The position numbers and the translations under genes are program-made. Of a stretch of 64,000 nt of DNA, positions 16,411-25,780 are shown piece by piece (the stretch's first letter is position 1; each line of letters begins with the position of its first letter). The stretch is taken from positions 1-64,000 of the forward strand of contig CALUTD010000006.1 in NCBI GenBank assembly GCA_944323625.1, in the 5' to 3' direction. Source of the DNA: Candidatus Gastranaerophilales bacterium (lineage in GTDB: Bacteria; Cyanobacteriota; Vampirovibrionia; Gastranaerophilales; Gastranaerophilaceae). Below the pieces are notes generated by a model, which was given only the letters and a program-made list of their open reading frames with translations, had not been told where the DNA came from and ran no database searches.

Positions 16411-19059
16411 TCATTTAGACTCTTCAACAACAGCCTGTGCCGCTGCCAATCTTGCCTGCGGAATTCTGAAGGGTGAACATGAAACATAATCCAACCCTAT
16501 TTTATGACTAAATTTAACACTGTCAGGATCTCCGCCATGTTCGCCGCAAACACCGCCTACCAGTGAAGGATTAACTTTTTTCCCTTTTTCCATAGACATT
16601 TCTATTAATTGTCCCACTCCTTTTGTATCAAGAGTTTCAAACGGATTTGAAGAAAGTATTTTTTGTTCGACATATCTGTTCAAGAATTTACCTTCCGCAT
16701 CATCTCTTGAATAACCAAATGTCATCTGAGTAAGGTCATTTGTACCAAAGGAGAAAAATTCCGCATATTCTGCTATTTCATCAGCTGTTAAAGCAGCACG
16801 AGGTATTTCAATCATTGTACCAAACTTATAATCCACTTCAACACCTTTTTCTGACATAACTTCTTTTGCTACACGTACTAAAATCTCTTTAGCAATCTTA
16901 AGTTCATTTACATGCCCGATTAAAGGAATCATAACCCAGGGTTTAACTGCAATACCTTCTTTTTTTAGGTCACAACATGCTTCAAATATAGCTCTTACCT
17001 GCATTTCATTAATTTCGGGATATGTAAGCCCCAAACGGCAGCCTCTAAGCCCCATCATAGGGTTAGATTCCGATAAACCTTCAACAACATGCAAAAGTTC
17101 TTCTTTTTCTTTTGAATCTTTTCCCAAAGCCTTTAATGTTGCAACTTCTGCTATTAAAGATTCTTTATCGGGCAAAAATTCATGAAGCGGCGGGTCAAGT
17201 AATCTTACCGTTAATGGTTTATCACCAAGAGCTTTAAACATTGCATAAAAGTCTGAATATTGCATTGGTAAAAGTTTGTCCAGAGCTTCTTTTCTAGCCT
17301 CGGGGGTACCTGCAATAATCATTTTTTGTACCCACGGCAATCTTTCAGGATCCATAAACATGTGTTCCGTTCTGCAAAGTCCTACACCTTCTGCGCCAAA
17401 TTTCAAAGCATTTTCAATATCTTTAGGTGTATCGGCATTAGCTTCAACTTTTAATTTTTTAATTTCATTTACCCACGTAAAGAATTTATTCCAATTATCA
17501 TCAATTTTTGCTTCCACAAGTTTAACTGCACCGGCCATAACAATACCTTTGCCGCCGTCTAAAGATATAATGTCATCTTTATGATAAACAGTGCCGTCAG
17601 AACCTGTTAATGTTTCATTCGCAAGGTCAATTTTAATATCTTCACAACCTGATACGCAAGGTTTTCCCATACCTTTTGCCACAACTGCAGCATGTGATGT
17701 TGCACCGCCTCTTAAAGTTAACACACCTTGTGAAACTGCCATCCCATGAATATCATCAGGGCAAGTTTCAACACGAACAAGTATAACTTTTTCTCCTGCT
17801 TCACCTCTTTGAGCTGCTTCTTCAGTATCGAATACAATTTTACCAACAGCCGCCCCGGGTGATGCATTAACACCTTGCCCGATTTTATGTGCTTCTTCTA
17901 CTGCTCTTGAATCAAAACAGGGTAATAATATTTGATTAACAGTATACGGGTCAACAAGTTGAATTGCTCTTTCTTTTGTTATGATGCCTTCTTCACACAT
18001 ATCAACGGCAATTTTAACAGCTGCAACTGCTGTTCTCTTTCCGTTTCTTGTTTGAAGAATATACAATTTACCTTTTTCTATAGTAAATTCCATATCCTGA
18101 ACATCTTTATACCCAAGTTCAAGTTTTTTTGCTATATCAACATACTGTTTATATAAATCAGGCATTTCAGTTTCAAGTTCAGCAATAGGCTTTGGAGTTC
18201 TAATACCTGCAACAACGTCTTCACCCTGTGCATTTGTCAAATATTCACCATAAAATTTATTTTCACCGGTTGCCGGATTGCGGGTAAATGATACACCTGT
18301 AGCACAATCATCACCCATATTCCCAAATACCATTGTCTGTACATTTACGGCTGTTCCGTAATTATGGTCAATTTTATTCATATTCCTATATGTAACAGCA
18401 CGGGGTATATTCCAGGAACGAAATACGGCTTCAATTGCTTCTTGAAGCTGCACAAACGGGTCTTGAGGAAATTCTTTTCCCGTAACTTCTTTAATAACTT
18501 TTTTATACACCGGAATCAAAGACCTCCAGCCCTCCGCCGAAACTTCGGTATCCGACTTAACACCTTCTTTTGCCTTGACTTTTTCTACTTCAGACTCAAA
18601 ATATTTTTGTCTGTCCATTTCCCAGGCTACAGAACCAAACATAGTAAGAAAACGTCTGTATGAATCATAACAGAATCTCGGGTTGTTGGTTAGTTTTACC
18701 ATTGCTTCTACAGTTTCATCATTTAAACCCAGATTCAAAATTGTTTCCATCATTCCGGGCATGGAAACTCTAGCCCCTGAACGAACAGAAACAAGCAATG
18801 GATTTGTTTTATCACCAAATTTTTTTCCTGCTTGTTTCTCAACTTCTGCTAATTTTGTTTTTACTTCTTCCATAAGCCCATCAGGCATTTTATTACCATT
18901 ACTTATATAATCCATACAAGTTTCAGTAGTAATTGTTAATCCCGGAGGCACCGGAAGGCCTAAATTCGTCATTTCAGCTAAATTAGCGCCTTTTCCGCCT
19001 AACAGATTCCTCATCGAAGCATTACCTTCTTTGAACAACCAAACTCTTTTTTCTGTCAT
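16411..19059 (-). CDS. ppdK: Pyruvate, phosphate dikinase
   Basis: The enzyme interconverts pyruvate, ATP and phosphate with PEP, AMP and pyrophosphate, and is common in anaerobic glycolysis. The 882 residues match the full family length. The N-terminal ATP-grasp domain starts GGKGANLAEMTNLGLPVPPG. The swinging phosphohistidine is in GGATSHAAVVAKGMGKP, and the C-terminal PEP/pyruvate barrel ends with GGVCGEHGGDP carrying the catalytic Cys. AAGGAG lies upstream. It appears to be a single gene with its own terminator. Its presence fits a fermentative organism that can use pyrophosphate. Confidence 0.97.
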   Translation of the reverse strand: MTEKRVWLFKEGNASMRNLLGGKGANLAEMTNLGLPVPPGLTITTETCMDYISNGNKMPDGLMEEVKTKLAEVEKQAGKKFGDKTNPLLVSVRSGARVSMPGMMETILNLGLNDETVEAMVKLTNNPRFCYDSYRRFLTMFGSVAWEMDRQKYFESEVEKVKAKEGVKSDTEVSAEGWRSLIPVYKKVIKEVTGKEFPQDPFVQLQEAIEAVFRSWNIPRAVTYRNMNKIDHNYGTAVNVQTMVFGNMGDDCATGVSFTRNPATGENKFYGEYLTNAQGEDVVAGIRTPKPIAELETEMPDLYKQYVDIAKKLELGYKDVQDMEFTIEKGKLYILQTRNGKRTAVAAVKIAVDMCEEGIITKERAIQLVDPYTVNQILLPCFDSRAVEEAHKIGQGVNASPGAAVGKIVFDTEEAAQRGEAGEKVILVRVETCPDDIHGMAVSQGVLTLRGGATSHAAVVAKGMGKPCVSGCEDIKIDLANETLTGSDGTVYHKDDIISLDGGKGIVMAGAVKLVEAKIDDNWNKFFTWVNEIKKLKVEANADTPKDIENALKFGAEGVGLCRTEHMFMDPERLPWVQKMIIAGTPEARKEALDKLLPMQYSDFYAMFKALGDKPLTVRLLDPPLHEFLPDKESLIAEVATLKALGKDSKEKEELLHVVEGLSESNPMMGLRGCRLGLTYPEINEMQVRAIFEACCDLKKEGIAVKPWVMIPLIGHVNELKIAKEILVRVAKEVMSEKGVEVDYKFGTMIEIPRAALTADEIAEYAEFFSFGTNDLTQMTFGYSRDDAEGKFLNRYVEQKILSSNPFETLDTKGVGQLIEMSMEKGKKVNPSLVGGVCGEHGGDPDSVKFSHKIGLDYVSCSPFRIPQARLAAAQAVVEESK

Positions 19060-19162
19060 TCTTCTCTCCTTACTGTTTATTTTTGAGTAGTCAGATTATT
19101 TATATTAAAATATCATATTTTTATGTTTTACTCAAATTTATTACTAATCACATATTATATTC

Positions 19163-19798
19163 TCACTGCATTCTGCCGCCAATTAAGTAGCTTTCAGAAC
19201 AAAAGAGACCATTTCCGATAGGCGAGCAGCTCATTTTTACTTTTGAATTAGATTTACCCGCACCTAACGGAGTTATATGATATTTATATATATTTATAAA
19301 AAATATATCTCTGCCTATTTTATTGGGTTTATCCAATCCGTTTATATCTATAAACATATAAAAATCCGGTTCACTTTCATCTTTGTATAATGACAAGTTA
19401 CGCTTTACAGATATTAAAACTCCTGATTTTGTTTTTACAAATTCATCAAAACGGAATTGGTTTTCGGCTTTCAATTTTGTACCATTCATTTTGCGATATG
19501 AATATTTTAAATATTGCGAAGGATGAATAGTCTCCAAATTAAAATAAGGTTGAAATCTTTTATAAATATCATCCCGGGAAATATGCTCTCCTTTTTTCTT
19601 GTCAGGGATTATACTTCCTTCATATAGTTTGACGAGTGCAAAAGAATATGCCAATTTTTCGTATTCAGACTTCCATTGAGCAATTCTTTGAGCCTGCTCT
19701 AAATCAACGGGATTATATGGAGCAACAAAAACTAAAGCAGCTATAACAGCCGTTATAAATAGCGCAATAAAAAAAGTATTAAACAATAACTTTCTCAC
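19163..19798 (-). CDS. Membrane-anchored protein with pilin-family C-terminal signature
   Basis: The 211-residue protein begins with a hydrophobic helix (about 8-27) but lacks the FTLSE prepilin sequence. Its C-terminal half contains FIDINGLDKPNKIGRDIF and then two Cys seven residues apart, the same order as in the six prepilin-like proteins of this window. I read it as a relative of those pilins that keeps an uncleaved anchor. It overlaps the PHP phosphoesterase gene by four bases and probably forms an operon with it. No enzyme motif is seen. Confidence 0.6.
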   Translation of the reverse strand: MRKLLFNTFFIALFITAVIAALVFVAPYNPVDLEQAQRIAQWKSEYEKLAYSFALVKLYEGSIIPDKKKGEHISRDDIYKRFQPYFNLETIHPSQYLKYSYRKMNGTKLKAENQFRFDEFVKTKSGVLISVKRNLSLYKDESEPDFYMFIDINGLDKPNKIGRDIFFINIYKYHITPLGAGKSNSKVKMSCSPIGNGLFCSESYLIGGRMQ

Positions 19799-20640
19799 CT
19801 TGCAAGTTCCATTCTTCTTTTTTCTTTTATTAATTCATCATAAATCCAATCAGGAACAAAGTTTTTACCCATAATTATATTTCCGTTATTAGGATTCGGA
19901 GCATGAAAATCCGAACCGCCTGTAATTATAAGCCCGTATTTTTCCGCAAGAGTGGAAAAATATTCAATAATTGCGGGTGAATGTTTTCTGTGATATGCTT
20001 CTAAACCTCTTAGTCCAAAATTCATCATTTCTTTTGTAAGCTGTTCTGCAATATCAACATCAAAAGGGTGGGCGAAAACAGGAATGCCGCCTGCATCGTA
20101 TATTACTTCAACAGCATCAAAGGGCGTAACGGTTTTTCTTTGTACATAAACATTTGAGTCATCATTTATATACTTATTATAAGCCTCAATTACGCTTGAA
20201 GTACCTCCTGCATTGGTAATTGCCTTTGCAATGTGAGGTCTTCCGATACTTCCTCCCGGGGCAACCTGTTTTGTTATAGAGTCATAAGTTATTTTTATAC
20301 CTTCTTTTTTTCCGAGCAAAGCTATAATTTCTTTTGTTTGTTTTACACGTGCTTGCTGCTGTGTTTTTATAAGTTTTTGAAAATCACTATTGTTTAAATC
20401 CATAAAATAGCCAAGAATATGAACCTCATATCCTTTATAAATTGTATTTATTTCTACTCCCGGAAGTATTTCAACAGGTTTATCTTTTGCATATTCTAAG
20501 GCAATATTATGCGATAAAATATTATCATGGTCTGTAATAGCAATCGCACCAAGCCCTGCATCTATTGCGGTGTCGACTATTTTCTCAGGAGAAAAAGCCC
20601 CATCCGAATAAGATGTGTGGATATGTAAATCGACTTTCAC
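19795..20640 (-). CDS. PHP-domain phosphoesterase (RNase AM / YciV-like)
   Basis: The 281-residue protein has the four PHP motifs: DLHIHTSYSDG, AITDHDN, a middle EVNTIY/HILGY region, and FAHPFDVD with GGSDFHAPN near the end. The family includes YciV (RNase AM), a trinuclear-metal 5'-3' exonuclease acting on short RNA and on 3',5'-bisphosphonucleotides, and the PHP domain of DNA polymerase III. Length and layout match YciV best. It lies 19 bases downstream of ymdB on the same strand, close to rny, which suits an RNA-turnover role. Confidence 0.88.
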   Translation of the reverse strand: MKVDLHIHTSYSDGAFSPEKIVDTAIDAGLGAIAITDHDNILSHNIALEYAKDKPVEILPGVEINTIYKGYEVHILGYFMDLNNSDFQKLIKTQQQARVKQTKEIIALLGKKEGIKITYDSITKQVAPGGSIGRPHIAKAITNAGGTSSVIEAYNKYINDDSNVYVQRKTVTPFDAVEVIYDAGGIPVFAHPFDVDIAEQLTKEMMNFGLRGLEAYHRKHSPAIIEYFSTLAEKYGLIITGGSDFHAPNPNNGNIIMGKNFVPDWIYDELIKEKRRMELAR

Positions 20641-20659
20641 TTTCCTTATCCTTTCATAA

Positions 20660-21475
20660 TCATTTTTCCTCTTTTATTTTTATTTCTTCATTAATTCTTT
20701 TTATAGATTCGGCTTTACCTGTTAAAACATCAACATCAATAATTACTCCGTTGATTTGAGAAACACCCGAATCAGAAATATCAAGCCTTTCAGGCATTAA
20801 AGTTTTTAACCTGTTTATTGATACTTCATAATCCATACCTATTACGCCGTTAACATCTCCGCAAAAACCTGCATCCGTTATATACGCACAAAAATTTTCA
20901 TATATTTTTTCATCTGCTGTTTGTACATGCGTATGGGTTCCGAATATTCCTGAAACCCCTTTTTTGGCATAATACTTTCCAAGACATATTTTTTCTGCAC
21001 TTGCTTCTGCATGGATATCCATTATTATTATATTCGTATCTTTTTTAATTTCACTAATTGCATATTCTAACAATTTCCATGGTGCTTCATAAGAATTCAT
21101 AAATGTTCTGCCAAGTACATTTATTACTCCTATTTTACCTTTTAGAGAATCAAAAACACCATACCCTCTACCTTTTGTATTTACAGGATAATTTATCGGA
21201 CGAATAAGCCTATCTGCAGTATCTATATAAGTAAAAATTTCACGTTTATCCCAAATATGATTGCCCGACGTAAAACAATCAATTCCATATGATAATAATT
21301 CATTATAATTTTTTTGTGTCAAACCAAATCCGTGCGAAGCGTTTTCAACATTCGCTATTATAAAATCAGGTTTGTTATTGTTTTCAAGTTTTTCAATATA
21401 ATTTTTTACGGCAAGCCGTCCGGGTTTACCTACTATATCACCTAAAAACATTATTTTTATTGTATTATCTGACAT
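20660..21475 (-). CDS. ymdB: YmdB-family metallophosphoesterase
   Basis: Members hydrolyse cyclic nucleotide 2',3' or 3',5' phosphodiesters; in Bacillus YmdB affects biofilm and motility choice and is encoded next to rny. Metal-binding motifs are LGDIVGKPGR, IANVENASHGFG, SGNHIWDKRE, MDIHAEASAEK and GTHTHVQTAD. I choose the ATG at 21475 over a TTG nine bases earlier, giving 271 residues. It lies downstream of rny here too, with an inverted repeat in the gap. Confidence 0.92.
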   Translation of the reverse strand: MSDNTIKIMFLGDIVGKPGRLAVKNYIEKLENNNKPDFIIANVENASHGFGLTQKNYNELLSYGIDCFTSGNHIWDKREIFTYIDTADRLIRPINYPVNTKGRGYGVFDSLKGKIGVINVLGRTFMNSYEAPWKLLEYAISEIKKDTNIIIMDIHAEASAEKICLGKYYAKKGVSGIFGTHTHVQTADEKIYENFCAYITDAGFCGDVNGVIGMDYEVSINRLKTLMPERLDISDSGVSQINGVIIDVDVLTGKAESIKRINEEIKIKEEK

Positions 21476-21548
21476 AAGATTCAATTATTCTTTTTTAGCC
21501 CCGAAACATCTACTTCAGAGTCTATTGTTATGTATATGATAAAATCAT

Positions 21549-21600
21549 TTCGGACTCAATTAGGAATCTATTACACAACGACCCCCAAAATGAGTCCGAA
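21549..21600. repeat. Inverted repeat between rny and ymdB
   Basis: TTCGGACTCA (21549-21558) is repeated in inverse as TGAGTCCGAA (21591-21600) around a 32-base loop. There is no T-run after it, so it is not an ordinary terminator. It could be an mRNA processing or pausing site between the two RNA-metabolism genes. Confidence 0.6.
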
Positions 21601-21632
21601 GGATATTTATTTTTACCGGCAAGACAAAAGTT

Positions 21633-23183
21633 CTACTTTGCCAACTCAGTAGTTCTTATCTCTCTTACAACGGTAACTCTAATCTGACCCGGATAGTCAA
21701 GTTCATCTTCAATACGTTTTGCTATATCTCTTGCAAGTCTTGCACTTGCAACATCATCAAATTTATCGGGTTGAACAATAACTCTTATTTCTCTTCCCGC
21801 TTGAACTGCAAATGACTGTTTTATTCCGTCATAACTTAAAGCTATTTCTTCAAGTTTTTGCAATCTTTTAATATAGATTTCCAATGTATCTCTTCTTGAC
21901 CCGGGTCTGCCCGCCGATATTGCATCAGCGATTTTGACAAGTACAGCCTCTATTGTATTTGCCGTTACATCATCATGATGTGCCTCTATTGCATGAATTA
22001 TCTCTTCTTTTTCGCCGTATTTTCTTGCCAGTTCAACCCCTAGTTCTATATGTGTACCTTCTTGAGATTGATCAATCGCTTTTCCGATATCATGCAATAA
22101 ACCCGCACGTTTTGCCACTTTTACATTGGCTCCGATTTCTGCGGCTATCATGCCTGCAATATTGCCAACTTCTAAAGAATGCAATAGAACATTTTGTCCG
22201 TAACTCGTTCTGTAATAAAGCCGTCCCAATGTTTTTATAAGTTCTTTATGGATATTTACAATACCCATTTCCATAACGGCATTCTCGCCTTCCTGCTTTA
22301 TTTTCTGTTCTATTTCAACACGTGCTTTTTCTACCATCTCTTCAATTCTGACAGGATGAATACGACCGTCCGACACAAGCTTTTCAAGTGCTAATTTTGC
22401 AATTTCTCTTCTTACAGGGTCAAAACAAGATAATACTACTGCCTCAGGTGTATCATCTATTATTAAGTCTACTCCTGTAAGTGTTTCAAGTGTTCTAATG
22501 TTACGACCTTCGCGTCCTATTATTCTGCCTTTCATTTCATCTGACGGCAGACTTACAGAAGAAACTGTAGACTCAACCACATGTTCAATTGCACATCTTT
22601 GCATTACCGTTGTAAGTATTTCTTTTGCTTTTTCATTCGAAACTTCTCTTATATGGTTTTCATTTTCCCTTATAAGATTATTAGCTTCCTGCTGCAAATC
22701 GACTTTTAACTGTTCAAATAAAAGCTTTTTAGCTTCTTCTGAACTTAACCCCGAAATACGTTCAAGTTCTTCAGTTTGCTTTTGTATTGTAACCGCAAGA
22801 TAATCTTCTTTTTCAAGAATCTCATCAGCTTTCTTTTGAAGTTCATATTCTTTATCGGCAATATTTTGTTCTTTTTGTTCTAAATTTTCTTCTTTTTTAT
22901 TAAGTTTTGCCTCAAGCCTCGAAAGTTCCTGTCTTCTTTCTTTTGTTTCTTCCTGAAATTTCTCAATATCTTTTTGAACAGCTTCTTTAGCAGCAAGCAT
23001 TGCCTCTTTTTTGTAAAGACTGTTCTTTTCTTCTAATCCTTGCAATAACTCATCTTTTTCCTTCTGCCCTTTTTTTGAATCTCGCCACAGAAGAAAACAT
23101 GCAAAAATTAATATTGAAAAAAGTATTATTAATGTATTGTAATCAATGTTAATTTTCCTGTACCTCGTTCTTTCTACAGGCAT
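21633..23183 (-). CDS. rny: Ribonuclease Y
   Basis: RNase Y is the membrane-anchored endoribonuclease that begins mRNA decay in many bacteria without RNase E. The protein has an N-terminal membrane helix (about 17-35) and a long Lys/Glu coiled coil to about 200. A KH domain follows ([21 protein letters not shown] region). The HD domain carries [10 protein letters not shown] and the AHHDD metal ligands. I take ATG 23183; a GTG at 23198 is also in frame. The length of about 516 residues is typical. ymdB follows downstream. Confidence 0.96.
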   Translation of the reverse strand: MPVERTRYRKINIDYNTLIILFSILIFACFLLWRDSKKGQKEKDELLQGLEEKNSLYKKEAMLAAKEAVQKDIEKFQEETKERRQELSRLEAKLNKKEENLEQKEQNIADKEYELQKKADEILEKEDYLAVTIQKQTEELERISGLSSEEAKKLLFEQLKVDLQQEANNLIRENENHIREVSNEKAKEILTTVMQRCAIEHVVESTVSSVSLPSDEMKGRIIGREGRNIRTLETLTGVDLIIDDTPEAVVLSCFDPVRREIAKLALEKLVSDGRIHPVRIEEMVEKARVEIEQKIKQEGENAVMEMGIVNIHKELIKTLGRLYYRTSYGQNVLLHSLEVGNIAGMIAAEIGANVKVAKRAGLLHDIGKAIDQSQEGTHIELGVELARKYGEKEEIIHAIEAHHDDVTANTIEAVLVKIADAISAGRPGSRRDTLEIYIKRLQKLEEIALSYDGIKQSFAVQAGREIRVIVQPDKFDDVASARLARDIAKRIEDELDYPGQIRVTVVREIRTTELAK

Positions 23184-23397
23184 TAAAAAATAATGCACTT
23201 TTATATTAAAATAACTATTAATTACTTATTATTAAACCATTTATATATAATTCTGTTTATTTTGTTACTTATAATTGTAATTCTATCATGATTTGGTTGT
23301 TTTTAACAACTTTTATTTTTATACATTTTAAAATAAATTTAATTTTCATATTTTACTTTACAGAAATTTTTTTTTATATTAAGATTACAAGTTGTAA

Positions 23398-23483
23398 GCC
23401 TTGGTGGCGGAAGTGGTAGACGCGTTGGACTTAAAATCCAATCAGGCTCACCCCTGGTGCCGGTTCAAGTCCGGCCCAAGGCA
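23398..23483 (+). tRNA. tRNA-Leu (TAA)
   Basis: The acceptor stem GCCTTGG pairs with CCAAGGC followed by discriminator A. The D arm contains GGTAGACGCG, and the anticodon stem TTGGA/TCCAA encloses CTTAAAA with anticodon TAA. A long variable arm and GGTTCAAGTCC T arm follow, as expected of a class II leucine tRNA. CCA is not encoded. A hairpin terminator begins eight bases later. Confidence 0.97.
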
Positions 23484-23490
23484 AATTCTA

Positions 23491-23518
23491 CAAAAGACAC
23501 TCATTTGAGTGTCTTTTG
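23491..23518. terminator. Terminator after tRNA-Leu
   Basis: CAAAAGACACTCA and its complement form a perfect stem around a two-base centre, ending in TTTT. Confidence 0.85.
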
Positions 23519-23597
23519 TGTTGTAATGAAAATAAACTACATCCTTTTTTTGCAGCCATTTAGCTTTATAATTAAATCCTACAAATAAATCTGTTAA

Positions 23598-23807
23598 TTA
23601 CTCCGATATATCAATTTTTATACTGTAACCGAGAATTTTACATATCATTTTCATTTCTGAATACTTCAAGGATTCTTTTGACAGCTTATGGGATAATAAA
23701 CTCTGTGAATAATTTTTTCCGCTTATTTCGCTCATCCGCTTTGCTAATTCCGTCATAGTCATACACTTTGACACAAGCATTATTTTTACTTCTTCCCTGA
23801 TATTCAT
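23598..23807 (-). CDS. Small XRE-like HTH regulator
   Basis: The protein from ATG 23807 has about 69 residues and is almost entirely one helix-turn-helix domain. MTMTELAKRMSEISG carries the first two helices, SQSLLSHKLSKESLK the recognition helix, and MKMICKILGYSIKI the end. It resembles the short phage-like XRE regulators of Firmicutes. Longer in-frame starts (ATG 23822, TTG 23846) exist. TATAAT lies six bases before the ATG, suggesting a leaderless message. It faces away from the prepilin gene at 23932 across a cluster of palindromes, so it may regulate that gene and itself. Confidence 0.75.
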   Translation of the reverse strand: MNIREEVKIMLVSKCMTMTELAKRMSEISGKNYSQSLLSHKLSKESLKYSEMKMICKILGYSIKIDISE

Positions 23808-23861
23808 AAAAACATTATACATTTCATTTCTTTTGCAGCTTGACAATTTATGATAATTTTT

Positions 23862-23903
23862 ATATATTCATGAATATATTTCATAATAATGAATATTATT
23901 CAT
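23862..23903. promoter_or_regulatory. Operator-like palindromes between HTH gene and prepilin gene
   Basis: A perfect 18-base palindrome, ATATATTCATGAATATAT (23862-23879), is followed by ATGAATA-T-TATTCAT (23889-23903). Between them TTCAT-AATA-ATGAA (23880-23893) uses the same half-site. The repeated ATGAA/TTCAT half-sites in a divergent promoter region look like binding sites for a dimeric regulator, probably the adjacent HTH protein. In an AT-rich genome some palindromes arise by chance, but three sharing a half-site is more than expected. Confidence 0.55.
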
Positions 23904-23931
23904 AATATATTTACAAAGGAATAAAGAAGTT

Positions 23932-24624
23932 ATGAAAAAAATAAACTCATTTACTTTATCGGAAGTCCTGATTACACTTGTAGTTATAGGAATAGTTGCC
24001 GCAATAACAGTTCCTGCTATTGTTGCAAATTATACAGAAAAAGCAAGAATTTCAAGAATTAAAAAAATTTATTCAACACTTGCAAATGCAATGACTTATG
24101 TTAAAGCAAACGGAGGAGATTATGATTTTGAAGCTGCTGCAAACAATAAAGATGAAGCGGAAAGATGGTTTAATTCATATATAAAACCTTATCTTTCTCT
24201 GTCAAAAATTTGCTATAACGATAGTAAAGGCTGCTGGAGTAATGATAATACAAGAGCTTTAAACGGCAAAGTTCTTTTTAATACGGGAATTTATGGTGAT
24301 GGACTTGTCGGTTCCGGAGTAATTACAGCCGTTTTAAATGACGGAAGCTTTATTAACTTTAATATTTGGGGTAAAAATACTGCAAAGACAATTGCAAAAA
24401 TTAATTATACCGATTTCACAATAGCTATTCACTTTGATATTGACGGAGAAAACGGACCTAATACTATGGGCAAAGATGTATTTTTAGTATTTTTTATTCC
24501 TAATAGAGGACTTGTTCCTGCATACATAGATGCTTCAATCGCCGAAAAAGAAAAAAATTGTTCTCAAACAGAAACAAGCAACACTGCAGGTTTTTCATGC
24601 CTGTTAAAATATTTAAATATGTAA
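23932..24624 (+). CDS. Prepilin-like protein without homopolymer tract
   Basis: The 230-residue protein starts with a six-residue leader (MKKINS) and the prepilin segment FTLSEVLITLVVIGIVAAIT, with Glu at +5 after presumed cleavage. The globular part has FDIDGENGPNTMGKDVF and two Cys near the C-terminus, but it lacks the GW-DYP tail. It is the only prepilin-like gene here with no G or C run, so it should be expressed steadily or be controlled by the HTH regulator facing it. A poly-G relative follows 82 bases downstream. It probably encodes a type IV pilin-like or minor pilin subunit. Confidence 0.85.
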   Translation: MKKINSFTLSEVLITLVVIGIVAAITVPAIVANYTEKARISRIKKIYSTLANAMTYVKANGGDYDFEAAANNKDEAERWFNSYIKPYLSLSKICYNDSKGCWSNDNTRALNGKVLFNTGIYGDGLVGSGVITAVLNDGSFINFNIWGKNTAKTIAKINYTDFTIAIHFDIDGENGPNTMGKDVFLVFFIPNRGLVPAYIDASIAEKEKNCSQTETSNTAGFSCLLKYLNM

Positions 24625-24706
24625 GTTTATCATTACACTATTGTTTAAAACAATTTGTCAAAAATAAAGAATATATGATAATATTAATTAAGAAGGAGAT
24701 AAAATT

Positions 24707-25451
24707 ATGAATAAAAAATCAAATTGCTACGGGGGGGGGTAAAAATAGCTTAAAATTTAAAAGTTCTTTCTCTCTAAACAAGTCTTCATATACGCTTGCA
24801 GAAGTTTTAATTACCCTTGTTGTTATAGGGATAGTTGCCGCAATAACAATTCCTTTAATTATAAGTAATTACACAAAAAAGTCGACAGCCGTTAAACTTC
24901 AAAAAACATATTCCGCAATAGAAAATGCTTTCAAACTTGCCGCTTTGGATTATGGAAATTCTTTAGATTGGGATTGGTCCAATAAAGAATATGCGCTAAA
25001 AACTTATTTAGGAAACTATTTTAATGTTATTAAATATTATGGTCCCGAAACGTATCGCACTCCAATGTGCCATGAAGAGCAGGTCACTTTTTATAATACT
25101 AATTTCACATACGGATGGCTTACAAATGTATATATAAGTTCTCCGTTTCATCCGCAAAATAATTATTCATTCTTAACAAATGACGGAGTTTGTATAGGTT
25201 TAGGACAATCTCAAACAGATGGTAAACATTATATTTATATAGACATAAACAGTTCTATAAAAGGTCCTAATAAGGCAGGTAAAGACTTATTTATTTTTGT
25301 TTTTGTCAATGGAACAATAAAACCATGGGGATATGATAAAGAAGACGTAAGCAGTCCATCAATAGCAAAAGCTTGCAATAAAAAAGCGCCCTCAGGCGGT
25401 GGTTACTGTGCAGAAAAAATTATACGTAATGGCTGGGAAATACAATACTAA
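24707..25451 (+). CDS. Prepilin-like protein with poly-G tract, frame OFF (copy 2)
   Basis: The ATG at 24707 follows AAGGAG. After eight codons comes a run of nine G (24731-24739) and then an immediate stop. In the other frame, open without a stop from 24741, lie SSYTLAEVLITLVVIGIVAA and a full pilin-like domain with INSSIKGPNKAGKDLF, two Cys and GWEIQY. Eight or eleven G would join the ATG to it with a 27-residue leader. A gene caller would only report the part from about 24945. The presumed cleavage is before Tyr, with Ser at -1. It lies directly downstream of the tract-free prepilin gene. Confidence 0.8.
24731..24739 (+). repeat. Poly-G tract of nine (prepilin copy 2)
   Basis: Nine G right after codon eight of the Shine-Dalgarno-linked frame. 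Loss of one or gain of two restores the prepilin frame. Confidence 0.9.
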
Positions 25452-25780
25452 ATAAATTCTTAATATAATTTTTACAAAAAACTTAATCTTTTCCCTATCT
25501 TTTTACAAAAGAAAAAAGCTATGATTTTATCATAGCTGTAGATTAGGGATATGTGTATCATCGTTTATTATTTCCAAGGAATATAGTGTAATATTAGCAA
25601 TTCATATCTTTTTTTAAATCATACATAATTATGAATAAATTTCTCATACTTTTTGCAATTTTCGTATAAAAGAAGTATGTACGAAATTATTATTAGGCTT
25701 CCAATTAATAATTTCAGACAACTTTACACTACATAATAAAATTCTTTTGTGTTATATAATATGAAAATAAGGAGAAACAA
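25452..25780. other. Intergenic region with a minus-strand hairpin
   Basis: About 330 bases with no supported gene. It contains the hairpin at 25517-25537 and then AT-rich sequence leading to the TPR gene. A TATAAT-like box lies near 25756. No tRNA or repeat is seen. Confidence 0.5.
25517..25537 (-). terminator. Terminator-like hairpin on the minus strand
   Basis: AGCTATGA pairs with TCATAGCT around a five-base loop. On the minus strand it is followed by TTTTTTCTTTT, so it would stop leftward transcription. No minus-strand gene lies to its right within 1.7 kb, so it may end an unseen small RNA, or be chance. Confidence 0.35.

Noticed and set aside
16411-19059. Several plus-strand frames of 74-102 codons opposite ppdK
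   Set aside because: They lie wholly within the conserved ppdK gene on the other strand and have no ribosome sites.
23598-23846. HTH protein as the antitoxin of a toxin-antitoxin pair
   Set aside because: No small partner gene lies next to it on the same strand; the neighbours are a tRNA terminator and a divergent pilin gene.
24945-25451. A separate 168-residue gene starting at 24945
   Set aside because: The frame is open upstream to the poly-G run and holds the prepilin segment there, so this is only the tail of the switched-off gene.
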